Positions 8,086-16,218 of a stretch of DNA of 36,840 nt are shown here, in pieces (position 1 is the first letter of the stretch; each line of letters begins with the position of its first letter). This DNA is from an uncultured Bacteroidota bacterium (GTDB lineage: Bacteria > Bacteroidota > Bacteroidia > Chitinophagales > Chitinophagaceae), in the NCBI GenBank assembly GCA_903882965.1, contig CAIRZD010000252.1, forward strand, positions 1 to 36,840, given 5' to 3'. A program made the translations under genes and the position numbers. Under the pieces are notes generated by a model. That model did no database searches. It saw nothing but the letters and a program-made list of their open reading frames with translations, and was not told the DNA's origin.

Positions 8086-9776
8086 TATGTCCTTATGTTG
8101 GCAACACCATCGGTTGCGACAAATCGTCCCATTCCCCAGAATTTAAACTGAGGCACTAAATCATTGGCAATCCCTATCTGCCACCACATCAACCTATTTT
8201 TACGATATCCAATTGGCGGCAAGTAATAAGCCCATTCATTACCAAATGTTGCTCCACCATCCATAGATATAGATAAATCAACGTGTGGTAATGAAAGATA
8301 GGTAAAACCTGTATTAGCATCTTGTTGTGCAATGAGAAGAGCATTACTACCTATTGTATTTTGCTGGCTAACAAGTCCAAAACCATCCTGAGTAATTAAT
8401 TGAAATCCATCTTGTGTTACAAGCCCTAAAAACCCACCTTGCGTGATAAGTGGATGACCGTCTTGCGTAATAAGAATAATCTCACCTAAATCTTGCTGTT
8501 GGTAATTCGTCTCACCACTTTCAATCGTAAAGCCCACATCATTAATTATGGAGTAATCTTGCTCAGGCGTTCTGATATTTTTGCAAATTCTGATTCTAGG
8601 TATTTCATTGCTGATGACATTGCCCAGACTATCCACATCTTGATAAGTGGTAAATGCAGTATCAAAAGCGAACATATTTCCATTGTTTTTAGTCACAAAG
8701 TAGTACTGATTGTTTACAAATGCCACTTCTGAGGCAATAAAATAATCAAGGTTTTGATCTGATGCGTGATAGAATTTCTCAGTGTTGAAATCATAAAAAA
8801 GGGATAAATTATCACTATAAAAGTTGATATGATAAAACAGATGGCCATCTTGTCGATAAAGGAAAGCCTGGGAATCTTGGGGATTTTGTAGCGTTGAAAA
8901 AAGATAATCAATTCCATCTGTCGTAATCTTTTTAGGCATGCCTCCATCAGAGTACATAATGATTGGGCCAGATTTTTCATTCTGCGCAAGCCAAACAACG
9001 AACTCATCCATATAAGCAACAGTAGCAGGCTGAAGACATCCATAGTCAATATTAAACTGGTTGTTACGTTGATAGGGAAATAGCTGGGCTCCAGTGTCAA
9101 ACCAAGCTTCCGTTACAATGCTTCCCATTACGAAAATCATATTCCCTTTTGATGGAAAGCGCACTACAGCTTGTACATTATCTGGCTTTGTTTGTAATGC
9201 ACCTACACTAAATTGATCATTTGGCCATGTTGTACCATCATTATTACCGGACAGTCTCCAAGTGTTAGTTCCAGTAGCTGGCATAATAAAATAGGTATCA
9301 TGGAAGGTTAAATAACCCGGAACAAAATCTATCGGAATAGTTTGAAATATTGGCATGAGCGTTGGATCATAGATATAGAACGCTGTACCGTCAGATATTC
9401 CAATCTGAGGTTTATTATTTTCTGCAATATAAACCACGCCAGTTTCAGTTTGCAATGTACCAATCTTGAAAACTTGATAGAACGTAACCTTTTGCTGTTG
9501 CTGGGAGAAGGTAATATTAACTAGATAAACACTATCGCCTAATACGGCTACGATGGAATTAAATTTGGTACTGGTGAATATAGCGCGTCCTTCAGTAGCA
9601 CCACCAAAAGCCGAAGAAGGAACGCCAATAGTATAACCTGCGTAGGGAACCATAAAGTTATCGGACATGAACATATTGTAGGTTTTCTCAATACTAATCT
9701 TTGGATAACGACCAAAGGTGCTTGAGCCTACAATATTAAGCGGGAACTCTCTGAAGTTATTTCCGCGAGTTATCAT
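8085..9776 (-). CDS. Packaged-DNA stabilisation / tail hub protein, P22 gp10-like
   Basis: 563 residues. The start region MITRGNNFREFPLNIVGSST and the following strand pattern (YNMFMSDNFMVPYAGY, GRAIFTS, VAVLGDSVYLVN, GNNDGTTWPNDQFSVGAL, EAWFDTGAQLFPYQR, YGCLQPATVAYMDEFVVWLAQN) match the P22 gp10 family (phage stabilisation protein), a beta-propeller-like plug ring that closes the portal and connects to the tail. Length is larger than P22 gp10 (about 470 residues). Part of the excess is a tandem repeat at residues 429-470 based on ITQDG. The start overlaps the upstream coiled-coil gene by four bases (ATGA), and the end is coupled to the next gene. Confidence 0.85.
   Translation of the reverse strand: MITRGNNFREFPLNIVGSSTFGRYPKISIEKTYNMFMSDNFMVPYAGYTIGVPSSAFGGATEGRAIFTSTKFNSIVAVLGDSVYLVNITFSQQQQKVTFYQVFKIGTLQTETGVVYIAENNKPQIGISDGTAFYIYDPTLMPIFQTIPIDFVPGYLTFHDTYFIMPATGTNTWRLSGNNDGTTWPNDQFSVGALQTKPDNVQAVVRFPSKGNMIFVMGSIVTEAWFDTGAQLFPYQRNNQFNIDYGCLQPATVAYMDEFVVWLAQNEKSGPIIMYSDGGMPKKITTDGIDYLFSTLQNPQDSQAFLYRQDGHLFYHINFYSDNLSLFYDFNTEKFYHASDQNLDYFIASEVAFVNNQYYFVTKNNGNMFAFDTAFTTYQDVDSLGNVISNEIPRIRICKNIRTPEQDYSIINDVGFTIESGETNYQQQDLGEIILITQDGHPLITQGGFLGLVTQDGFQLITQDGFGLVSQQNTIGSNALLIAQQDANTGFTYLSLPHVDLSISMDGGATFGNEWAYYLPPIGYRKNRLMWWQIGIANDLVPQFKFWGMGRFVATDGVANIRT
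8372..8490 (-). repeat. Tandem ITQDG peptide repeat inside the gp10-like gene
   Basis: Codes for about four and a half units of 8-9 residues: ILITQDGHP, LITQGGFLG, LVTQDGFQ, LITQDGFG, LVSQ. The DNA units are similar but diverged. The stretch has no place in P22 gp10 as I know it, and could form a short stacked beta structure on the tail hub. Confidence 0.7.
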
Positions 9777-9958
9777 GATAAAGTACCAAATCCTTTTGTT
9801 AAAATACCAATAATGGTAGTGTTCAAACTAAAAACAAGTCCTACTAACCCACGCAAAGTCTTTTTAATGTCCTTTAAATCCTTATCAAGGGAGACTAAAT
9901 TTTCTTCTGCTTTTGATATTCTTCGTTCAATATTAATTCTATCTTCTATTTGTTCCAT
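9773..9958 (-). CDS. Coiled-coil plus membrane-helix protein (XhlA-like)
   Basis: 61 residues: an N-terminal charged coiled coil (MEQIEDRINIERRISKAEEN, LDKDLKDIKKTLRG) followed by one hydrophobic helix (LVGLVFSLNTTIIGIL) and a short tail. This is the layout of hemolysin XhlA-type small phage proteins, which act with holins at the inner membrane. It overlaps the gp10-like gene by four bases. A second protein of the same design lies at 23627-23851. Either could serve as the missing holin or lysis accessory; alternatively it could be a tail-associated membrane anchor. Confidence 0.6.
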   Translation of the reverse strand: MEQIEDRINIERRISKAEENLVSLDKDLKDIKKTLRGLVGLVFSLNTTIIGILTKGFGTLS

Positions 9959-9981
9959 TTTAACCGTCCTTGGTTAATATT

Positions 9982-10572
9982 TTATTCTATGTGTTTATGT
10001 GCTTCTAAATAGATTATTGCTGTCAAAAGTAGTTCAATATCATCTTCAAAATGTCCTAACCCTTTATTGCAAGCACCGCATAATAATCCTCTCACCTTAC
10101 CTGTTTCATGACAATGGTCTATTGCCAATCTACAAATCTCTCCTTTTTTACGGGACTTTTGTGTATTTTCTCTTTGACATATTGCGCATAATCCTTTTTG
10201 TTGTTCATGCATTTTATTATATTGTTCTATGGATATATTTCTTAATCTTGTAGATTCTCTCAGGCTCCATAACTCACCTAATCTTTCCCTTTGATTTCTT
10301 GCCCATTCTTTATATTTCTCAGGTATTTCTGTTCTTCTTCTGCGTTCATTTGCATTCACTCGCTCTCTATTTTCTGAACGCCATTTTTGATTGTAAGCCA
10401 ACCTTTCTTCTTTATGAGCATGCTTATATTTCATATCTTTTTCACGCCGACATATCCGGCATCGATATTGTTGGCTTTCTCTCACTTCTCCATCTTTAGT
10501 CTTGTATTTTATTTTTTCTATCTGAATATCTTGCTCGGGCAAATCACCATGAATTTTACATATTTTTTCCAT
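9982..10572 (-). CDS. Endonuclease VII-type HNH endonuclease
   Basis: 196 residues. An N-terminal Cys/His cluster (C5, H8, C38, C41) is followed by a basic helical linker (about 45-115) and a recombination endonuclease VII domain: CAIC at 129-132, the catalytic DHCHETG at 152-158 and LLCGACNKGLGHF at 163-175. The four cysteines would bind zinc, and the DH-x-H core is the beta-beta-alpha-metal nuclease site. ATG 10572 has GGAG six bases upstream. It is wedged between the hub and adaptor genes, with an AT-rich 109-bp gap before it that may hold its own promoter (TTGCAT, 17 bp, TATTCT). Free-standing enzymes of this kind are often selfish or recombination-promoting; Holliday-junction cleavage is also possible. 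Confidence 0.85.
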   Translation of the reverse strand: MEKICKIHGDLPEQDIQIEKIKYKTKDGEVRESQQYRCRICRREKDMKYKHAHKEERLAYNQKWRSENRERVNANERRRRTEIPEKYKEWARNQRERLGELWSLRESTRLRNISIEQYNKMHEQQKGLCAICQRENTQKSRKKGEICRLAIDHCHETGKVRGLLCGACNKGLGHFEDDIELLLTAIIYLEAHKHIE

Positions 10573-10681
10573 TTAGGTCTCCACTTTTATTAAAAGCAGA
10601 GAATAATATATATTTGTGGGTAATGCAATTACCTTTTATTTATATCCCCAATTAAAAGTACTAAATATAAACAAATTGTAC

Positions 10682-11464
10682 TCAAGCCCTCCAGCCATGC
10701 CCGATATTGACGTCCCCCCAGTTGTAGCCTGGGTTACTATCAGCGTACAAAATAGACAATTTCTTTCCAGTTAAATCTGGAGGGTCCATGTACATCAATT
10801 TTCGTGTCATGGATTGGTAAATCTTTTCTGATTCTGGATTGAATATAATACCGTACTCTGAGCACATGTATCTGGCCAGCGCATAACGAAGATATTCAAT
10901 GTAGGATGTGTCATAGCCCTGAATTGAGTTATTAAGGAAGCTATAGATTGTGTAGTTAGGAACGTTGTACGTGTTTACAAAGCTCTCAGATACATTTTGT
11001 AAATCCGTTTGCAATGAGACATCAACCAGAAATATCTTGGCCTTCATCTTGATTGGATAAGGTTGGTCTGGGATGAAATACATGCCGTAAGTTCCCCCAC
11101 CGACAGAGCGTTCATAGTTCCATGAAAACGGTAGCGTATAGATATTATCTACGCGGGAGGAGCCGAAGTAGTTGCTACGGCTTGTAGATACCATAGGATA
11201 ACGCACCACGTTAATATTAAACGTAGACTCTTCAATCGCAGCCACATAAGGCAAAAAGTAAAACTCTTGTTGAGGTACCGCATTGAATGTGATGTATTGC
11301 CAATAAGGAATTAAATCGGTCTCAATCTGCTTGTAATTAAGCAAATCATTGAGCATATGAAGACCATCGTATATTTGGTCGCCTGTTGGTATTTGTAAAT
11401 TACGCGCTACGATTCCAGAAAGGAACCAGGAGCGAGTAATTAGTTTTTCTGCTGTATAGGCCAT
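10682..11464 (-). CDS. Head-tail adaptor, P22 gp4-like tail accessory factor
   Basis: 260 residues. The N-terminal helix-turn-helix pattern (YTAEKLITRSWFLSGIVAR, GDQIYDGLHMLNDLLNYKQI) and the C-terminal segment (YIEYLRYALARYMCSEYGI, then KIYQSMTRKLMYMDPPDLTGKK) fit the gp4-like adaptor family that docks below the portal. The middle (residues 55-190) is beta-rich with many tyrosines and is larger than in P22 gp4 (166 residues). It lies between coat and the gp10-like hub, the same order as P22 genes 5, 4, 10. The order is interrupted here by the unknown 288-residue gene upstream and the HNH gene downstream. Confidence 0.65.
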   Translation of the reverse strand: MAYTAEKLITRSWFLSGIVARNLQIPTGDQIYDGLHMLNDLLNYKQIETDLIPYWQYITFNAVPQQEFYFLPYVAAIEESTFNINVVRYPMVSTSRSNYFGSSRVDNIYTLPFSWNYERSVGGGTYGMYFIPDQPYPIKMKAKIFLVDVSLQTDLQNVSESFVNTYNVPNYTIYSFLNNSIQGYDTSYIEYLRYALARYMCSEYGIIFNPESEKIYQSMTRKLMYMDPPDLTGKKLSILYADSNPGYNWGDVNIGHGWRA

Positions 11465-11484
11465 AATTACTCACTCCTTTGAGA

Positions 11485-12351
11485 TTAAACTAAAGCAGGA
11501 TATGCACTGTTTGACACTCCGGCCCATTCAACTACAGAAACACTGACTGCATCAGAACCAGAGGTGACTTTGTAATCAATCTCAGGTTTAGATGAGCCCA
11601 CTCCTGCAATAACTTGGATGTATTGGCTTTGAGCGATGCCTGCAACCAATCCAGTAATTGTTGGGATTCCACCAGTAGCCGCAGAACCAGTCGGTCTAAA
11701 TTGCACAGTGTCCCCAACTGCTGCCGGCGTAAAGGTAACGAGTAAAGTCACGATTATGTTTGGAAGTGTGGTTGTAGGAATTGCGCTATTAGTTGTTAGG
11801 TCGATTGCAGTAAAGGTTGTTGCAGTACCACCAGACAACACAGAAACGGCAGGAGAGTTGTAATACGTCAACAAGCCATTTAGGTTTTGTGGTTTAGTGG
11901 TGGCATAGACAAAGTGACTAGAGCTATCAGTCGACCAGAACCCGATCAAACGATAGGAGTCATAACCAGAAGGAAGCAAAGGAGCTGTATTACTCGTTAA
12001 ACTCAATACCGCTGCTGTGTTGTTGTAATTGCGTGAGTCACCAATTAAGTACACGGCATATTGAGTACTGGCAGCAATCGTTCCGGTGTCTAGTCCATTA
12101 ACACCATTGACAGCAGAATTGATAAATAATCCTGGCTGATATCCCTGGAATAGTTGTGCTGGATTATCAATACCGAAGTAGTTTTGTAAACCTACAACCA
12201 TATCAATACTATTAGTTGAGTCTCTTGCTGCACCTGGAGCTACAGCGATTACGGTAGCAGCCAAAGGGGTCGCAGCCGATAATTGCAAGCCTTGAATATA
12301 TAAACGAGGCAACGCATATATCGTTTCATTTTGGATTTGTGGATTAGCCAT
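11485..12351 (-). CDS. Virion-like protein, possible head decoration
   Basis: 288 residues, directly after the coat gene. It is beta-rich with no Cys: ETIYALPRLYIQGLQLSAATP, GAARDSTNSIDMVVG, INSAVNGVNGLDTG, TQYAVYLIGDS, YDSYRLIGFWSTDSSSHFVYATTK and a C-terminal Ig-like half rich in Thr/Val/Ala. The first half resembles phage surface domains that begin with linear coordinates and units, but I cannot name the family. Its position next to coat suggests a decoration or head-fibre protein. ATG 12351 is preceded by GAGGAAAT. Confidence 0.55.
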   Translation of the reverse strand: MANPQIQNETIYALPRLYIQGLQLSAATPLAATVIAVAPGAARDSTNSIDMVVGLQNYFGIDNPAQLFQGYQPGLFINSAVNGVNGLDTGTIAASTQYAVYLIGDSRNYNNTAAVLSLTSNTAPLLPSGYDSYRLIGFWSTDSSSHFVYATTKPQNLNGLLTYYNSPAVSVLSGGTATTFTAIDLTTNSAIPTTTLPNIIVTLLVTFTPAAVGDTVQFRPTGSAATGGIPTITGLVAGIAQSQYIQVIAGVGSSKPEIDYKVTSGSDAVSVSVVEWAGVSNSAYPALV

Positions 12352-12376
12352 TTCTATTTCCTCATAAATTAGTTAC

Positions 12377-12394
12377 AGCGGCCTTTCGACCGCT
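12377..12394 (-). other. GC-rich hairpin between coat and next gene
   Basis: AGCGG, 8-nt loop, CCGCT. On the minus transcript it follows the coat stop at once but has no T-run behind it. It may be an mRNA-stability or processing hairpin that keeps coat message abundant relative to the next gene. Confidence 0.3.
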
Positions 12395-12399
12395 TCCAA

Positions 12400-13716
12400 T
12401 TAACCTTGTGACAATGGAATGACGTAACGCATTGCGTACTCAGGTACGATGACCGAGCCGTGTGTTTCGTCATAAATCATGCCTGTTTGGTTTTGACCGA
12501 ATAAAGAACCGTAAGTCAGACGCATAGACGCTCCAGTATCATCGTCATATTCGTTGGCTGTTGGGTACGGACTTTGTTCGGGTAATTGAGGCATCGCCAA
12601 GTAAGCAGCATCGCCACCCAAAATACCGCCGCAACGGTGAGAAGGCAGACCTAATATTTGCATTCCCGCAGCAATGGGGTTGTTAAGGTTTTGGTTTTGT
12701 CCACCAGCCCAGTTCAACGCTGGAGTGATGTTGATGGTTACAACACCGCCCGCATTAGAGGCAGCATTAGCTGTGGCTCTAAATTGTACAGGGTTGGCAC
12801 TTGGGAAATGGCCTATGAAGGTCAAATAGCGCATGTTAGGTTGACCACTAACGCCATCTTGGAATTGGAACAAGTCACCAGCAAACACAGCGTTTGCGTC
12901 ACTCGTACCAGCACCACTCAACGTAATTTGGGTTACGTTTTGTCCAGTTGGGTCATTAGTTGATACTACAGTCAGAGTACTTTGATTCACGCCAGTATTA
13001 CCGGAAACGTGAATAGGCATTAAGTTTGACTGGTAGTAACTAACTAAAGGCGTACCAAAATCCCCTACTTCCCAAGACATTGCGATTTCATCATTACGAT
13101 GAGGAACGAATTGGTTTAGACCGTTTCCTACAACAGCAGGAACAACCGTATCAGGGAGATAAACCTTGATTCCTTCGGCTACAGAACCGTAGTTCTTGAA
13201 GAACATAATGGCTTGAGCTAATTGTTGGTAAGAGCTAATCGCAGTAGAACCATTACCAAAATAACGGTATGGGCCTGAGAATACGTTAGTTGTGCCATCC
13301 AATTGGCTAACCACACCTGAGTCCCAGTTTAATGCAATGTTGCCTTCAACCAATGCGGCAAGTTCTGCAATCGCAGACTTACCAAATACACGCATATAAT
13401 CTTCTTCGCCTTTTTCTAAGTTGAAGATGCGTTGTTGTGAAGTAACAGCAAATGAGGTGTTGTTTGCTTGATCACAAGCCAAAGACTGAACGCGTTGGAC
13501 AGCGGGTTGAAATGCTGCAACAAGACCTGCTGTGGTTGTGAATCGTGGAGGCAAATCAAAGGTTACTACTGAGCCTAAGTTGGCCTGTATTTTGTCAAAA
13601 TCTTTAAATTTAGTATTAAATGTAGATATATGACAACATAAGTTCTGTAATAGAGCAAGTCCAGAACGTTGGTATGTTTGTACCTGTTGTAAAATATTTG
13701 TAGGGAAAACTGCCAT
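12400..13716 (-). CDS. Major coat protein, P22 gp5-like
   Basis: 438 residues (P22 coat is 430). The N-terminus (MAVFPTNILQQVQTYQRSG, then VVTFDLPPRFTT), the FAVTSQQRIFNLEKGEEDY segment and the C-terminal GMIYDETHGSVIVPEYAMRY region fit the P22 coat family, an HK97-fold shell protein with an inserted I-domain. The insertion region is probably residues about 230-340, Gly/Asn/Thr-rich. Scaffold lies directly upstream and the adaptor downstream, as in P22. There is strong AGGAGT upstream of ATG 13716. It is transcribed with scaffold behind a long structured leader. Confidence 0.85.
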   Translation of the reverse strand: MAVFPTNILQQVQTYQRSGLALLQNLCCHISTFNTKFKDFDKIQANLGSVVTFDLPPRFTTTAGLVAAFQPAVQRVQSLACDQANNTSFAVTSQQRIFNLEKGEEDYMRVFGKSAIAELAALVEGNIALNWDSGVVSQLDGTTNVFSGPYRYFGNGSTAISSYQQLAQAIMFFKNYGSVAEGIKVYLPDTVVPAVVGNGLNQFVPHRNDEIAMSWEVGDFGTPLVSYYQSNLMPIHVSGNTGVNQSTLTVVSTNDPTGQNVTQITLSGAGTSDANAVFAGDLFQFQDGVSGQPNMRYLTFIGHFPSANPVQFRATANAASNAGGVVTINITPALNWAGGQNQNLNNPIAAGMQILGLPSHRCGGILGGDAAYLAMPQLPEQSPYPTANEYDDDTGASMRLTYGSLFGQNQTGMIYDETHGSVIVPEYAMRYVIPLSQG

Positions 13717-13766
13717 GTTAAATACTCCTAACTTTCGTCCATTAAGTTAAGATTCATTGCAGGTTC

Positions 13767-14486
13767 TCAGCCGCGATATTTCCTCTTCAAATCATTCATC
13801 GACAGAGAACTACTACCTGAATCAGTGCCAGTGTTAGAAGGTCGTTGCTGTGATAATGGTGAATTTGGATGTTTCGCTTGTGAGCTTTCTTCATTTGCCT
13901 TAATTGATTCAGACAAACGTTTCATCTCGTAAATTGCATCTGATGAGTTGTGACTGCTAAGTGCTTCAAGCCTATAAAGCTTGTCACGATTTTTAGCTAG
14001 GTGATAAAGTACATCTGCCGTATTATCAACGTGTTCGGCTAGAAGCTGTACGACGTTCGGATAATATTGCATTGCAACGTTACCGGTCACAGACTCAAAG
14101 TCTTGAAACTTATCTTTCCCAGCTACAATCTTGTCCCTAAACATGCCAACAATTCGATTTGCTGCGTCCACATTGGCCCGTTCTTGAGCTTCCTGCTCAA
14201 TCTGAGTAAAGTGGCGTTTAATCTCATCGCCTGTCACACGCTTTATGTCATCTTCTGACACACCACGATGGGTACTTGGTTCATGATGCTGGGGTGCTTG
14301 CGTTGGCGCTGATTGGGGTTGTTGTCGCTTATAAGCTTCAACAGCACGTTCGGCTGCTTCACGTTTTGCATTACCAACAATCTCATTAACCTGTGATTGT
14401 GGAACCATTTTCTCGGTGACCTGAGCAGTCGGTTCTACCTGGGTCTGACTCATATCAGACGCGTTATCCATAACACCGTTATCCAT
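13767..14486 (-). CDS. Scaffolding protein
   Basis: 239 residues, highly charged and rich in Gln/Ser/Asn, low in hydrophobics. The N-terminal 40 residues are flexible, residues 60-150 are helical (DDIKRVTGDEIKRHFTQIEQ, RANVDAANRIVGMFRDKI), and the C-terminal tail is disordered then ends SMNDLKRKYRG. A short basic C-terminal helix is the coat-binding element of P22-type scaffolds. Position immediately before the coat gene agrees. Two ATGs (14486 and 14471) are possible; the first has AAGGAAT behind it. Confidence 0.8.
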   Translation of the reverse strand: MDNGVMDNASDMSQTQVEPTAQVTEKMVPQSQVNEIVGNAKREAAERAVEAYKRQQPQSAPTQAPQHHEPSTHRGVSEDDIKRVTGDEIKRHFTQIEQEAQERANVDAANRIVGMFRDKIVAGKDKFQDFESVTGNVAMQYYPNVVQLLAEHVDNTADVLYHLAKNRDKLYRLEALSSHNSSDAIYEMKRLSESIKANEESSQAKHPNSPLSQQRPSNTGTDSGSSSLSMNDLKRKYRG

Positions 14487-14571
14487 AACATTCCTTCTAG
14501 CTATTGCCCCGCTACGGTAATTTCCTCTGCCTTACGAACAGGTCTCGGACTATTACGCCATCACGCTATAA

Positions 14572-14610
14572 AACTGTCCTCGCATAACGCGCGAGTCTCG
14601 GTGAACAGTT
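14572..14610 (-). other. Two-tier RNA hairpin in scaffold leader
   Basis: Read on the minus strand: AACTGT, nine unpaired bases, CTCGC, 7-nt loop, GCGAG, one base, ACAGTT. It is a nested stem with an asymmetric internal loop, GC-rich against the AT-rich background, and not followed by a T-run, so it is not a terminator. Confidence 0.45.
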
Positions 14611-14691
14611 GCCATCCATGGCACCCTTGACTTAAAGTCGTGTCCACTTGTTCAATTTAGTCAAAATGAAGACTCCACTCAATGCGCTGTA

Positions 14692-14741
14692 TGAGCGCGT
14701 ATGAATCAATATGACAAACGCTGAAAGAATATGACTCTTGC
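14692..14741. repeat. Five 10-bp phased decamers beginning TGA
   Basis: Plus strand: TGAGCGCGTA, TGAATCAATA, TGACAAACGC, TGAAAGAATA, TGACTCTTGC, each exactly ten bases. Two copies of the longer form TGA-N5-AATATGAC are 20 bp apart. Exact helical phasing suggests cooperative protein binding on one DNA face. It could be the site of an activator of the scaffold-coat promoter or of the HTH protein encoded at 14830. Confidence 0.4.
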
Positions 14742-14786
14742 AATATTTATTAATAAGTGCTTATGCCATATGATGTTTTCTGAGGG

Positions 14787-14815
14787 TTGCAAAGGTTTGC
14801 GAATAATCAGATAAT
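14787..14815 (+). promoter_or_regulatory. Weak sigma70-like promoter for the HTH gene
   Basis: TTGCAA, 17-bp spacer, GATAAT. The predicted start would be about eight bases before ATG 14830, so the ribosome site AAAGGGA would lie mostly upstream of the transcript start. That makes this promoter doubtful or the transcript near-leaderless. Confidence 0.3.
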
Positions 14816-14829
14816 TAAAGGGATGCTTT

Positions 14830-15024
14830 ATGCTGAATATTAACGGTGAGAAGTATCTCGTTGAAAAGGAAATTTCCGCTAAATATGGGTTATCGATACA
14901 CTGGTTTCGGCGAGCCCGATACGAAGAGAATGGCCCCGTGTATCACAAGCTCCATGGGAATGTGTATTACAAAGAAGAAGATGTTATCGAATGGTTTAAG
15001 GAGAATCTCATTCCAAGTCGATAA
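14830..15024 (+). CDS. HTH DNA-binding protein (AlpA/excisionase-like)
   Basis: 64 residues on the plus strand, alone among minus-strand late genes. The sequence YLVEKEISAKYGLSIHWFRR, then GPVYHKLHGNVYYKEEDVIEWF follows the winged-helix pattern of AlpA/excisionase-type MerR-like proteins: a recognition helix after the first turn, a Gly-containing wing with VYYKEEDV, and a final helix. ATG 14830 has AAAGGGA at good spacing. It could regulate the adjacent scaffold operon or act as a directionality factor for the serine recombinase at 22821; the first fits its location better. An overlapping longer frame is a shadow. Confidence 0.75.
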   Translation: MLNINGEKYLVEKEISAKYGLSIHWFRRARYEENGPVYHKLHGNVYYKEEDVIEWFKENLIPSR

Positions 15025-15060
15025 AAAAGTGAGGCAGGAAAGGAAGTGGGAACCTGCCTC
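15023..15060 (-). terminator. Rho-independent terminator (minus strand)
   Basis: On the minus strand GAGGCAGG, a 14-nt loop, CCTGCCTC, then AC and TTTTTT. It lies 29 bases after the stop of the 292-residue gene and overlaps the end of the convergent HTH gene. It should end the portal-to-15089 transcript and separate it from the scaffold-coat operon. Confidence 0.75.
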
Positions 15061-15088
15061 GAAGTTACAGCCATGGAAAATCATCGAC

Positions 15089-15967
15089 CTAAATTGCCGC
15101 TGTAAATGCAATCCAACTTACAGTTGTGCCAGCACCAGGGTCAGCACTAAACGTAATAGTTAAGGTATTGGTACTTGGAACAACTTTAACAATACTCGCA
15201 GCATTAGTTTGTGTCAAAATGGAAGCAGTAACAATCCATGTTGACGCCATACCTGTTACGGTAAATGCATTTGACGTTCCACCACCGCCATAAGTTCCTG
15301 TAGTGCCCGCATGAAGTGCAGCGCCGCCATCCACAACGAGACCTGCTGTACCGGACGCCTTAACAAAGTTTCCACTCACCAAGGCAGAAGGGGCAACAAC
15401 AAAGTCTGCTGTTGCAGCACCTGGGTCTGGTATAGAAATTACAGAGGCTTGCCCCATTGCCACGTTACTAATGGTGGTGTTTGTATTTCCTGTGTTAGCT
15501 ACGGCCGCCACTATCAAAGAGCCTTTTGCGGAAGTCGCTGGGAATGATGCCAAAGTCCCAGCCGTTCCACTTAATCCTGCCTGAATATTTCCAGCATTTA
15601 TTACGTTAACAGCATTTGAGGAAAGCGTTCCACTTGTATTAGTAAAATGAGCTATATAGTTTGCAATAGTTGGAAGTACCACATCTCCTGGGTTACCCCA
15701 AGCGGTTAGTGTAATCTGTCCATTGCTTGCAGCGATACTTACGGTAAAAATGCCGAAGCTTCCTGTGTTCGTTTGAGGTACAAAACTATACAAAGCCATG
15801 ATTACATCGGCATTTCCCAAAGGAAGACCCGCTTCAATGCTTGATGAGTTTAAATAGCCTGCGGTTGTTACTGAGGTTAAATTATCGCCAAATACAGCGA
15901 ACTTGAATTGTGGATAGTTCCCGTTGGTCACCGGTATGGGTGTAGGGAATTGATAGATAAGTGCCAT
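15089..15967 (-). CDS. Virion-like protein, possible head fibre
   Basis: 292 residues. The N-terminal 120 residues (FPTPIPVTNGNYPQFKFAVF, SIEAGLPLGNADVIMALYSF, FGIFTVSIAASNGQITLTAW) look like a beta-sandwich base. The remainder is Ala/Gly/Thr/Ser-rich with fibre-like strands (AGNIQAGLSGTAGTLASFPA) and a compact end (TITFSADPGAGTTVSWIAF). It is the last gene before a strong terminator, upstream of scaffold, and could be a head decoration or fibre protein. No enzyme motif is seen. ATG 15967 has AAGGATTAT before it. Confidence 0.55.
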   Translation of the reverse strand: MALIYQFPTPIPVTNGNYPQFKFAVFGDNLTSVTTAGYLNSSSIEAGLPLGNADVIMALYSFVPQTNTGSFGIFTVSIAASNGQITLTAWGNPGDVVLPTIANYIAHFTNTSGTLSSNAVNVINAGNIQAGLSGTAGTLASFPATSAKGSLIVAAVANTGNTNTTISNVAMGQASVISIPDPGAATADFVVAPSALVSGNFVKASGTAGLVVDGGAALHAGTTGTYGGGGTSNAFTVTGMASTWIVTASILTQTNAASIVKVVPSTNTLTITFSADPGAGTTVSWIAFTAAI

Positions 15968-15995
15968 TATAATAATCCTTTATTAAAGTGGTTGA

Positions 15996-16184
15996 TTATG
16001 CTTTTCTTGGCGTTAATGAATCGCCGCGTCTGCTCCAGTGCGCTTTATCGCCCCGACCCATTTTCCCATGATGACCTTCTACATCTCGTTTATCATGTTT
16101 GCGTTGTTTAACACGTTCAATGCCACCTTGATGGTCGTCATGAACCATACGATTATCAATCATACCTTCTTTGCATTTATACAT
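15996..16184 (-). CDS. Small charged His-rich protein
   Basis: 62 residues, start ATG 16184 with AAGGACATTAAA before it, the same leader as other genes in this cluster. The sequence (MYKCKEGMIDNRMVHDDHQG, RVKQRKHDKRDVEGHHGKMG, then GDKAHWSRRGDSLTPRKA) is almost entirely polar, with many Arg, Lys, Asp and His. No family is recognised. It belongs to a run of small basic or His-rich genes between portal and capsid genes, whose products may be packaged or bind nucleic acid or metal. Confidence 0.55.
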   Translation of the reverse strand: MYKCKEGMIDNRMVHDDHQGGIERVKQRKHDKRDVEGHHGKMGRGDKAHWSRRGDSLTPRKA

Positions 16185-16218
16185 TTTAATGTCCTTATTA
16201 TAATGGTTAATATCACTC

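Larger units (their letters stand above)
14487..14829 (-). promoter_or_regulatory. 343-bp gene-free leader of the scaffold-coat operon
   Basis: No credible gene on either strand. On the minus strand it would be the 5-prime leader of the scaffold gene. It holds several inverted repeats: AACTGT/ACAGTT enclosing CTCGC/GCGAG (14572-14610), TGCCAT/ATGGCA near 14612-14625, and GACTT/AAGTC near 14629-14639. CCGAGAC occurs twice. Upstream of this structured part lies a 10-bp-phased array of TGA decamers (14692-14741). The region probably combines a late promoter or activator site with a structured mRNA leader. I found no strong sigma70-type promoter on the minus strand, so the late promoter may need an activator. 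Confidence 0.5.
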
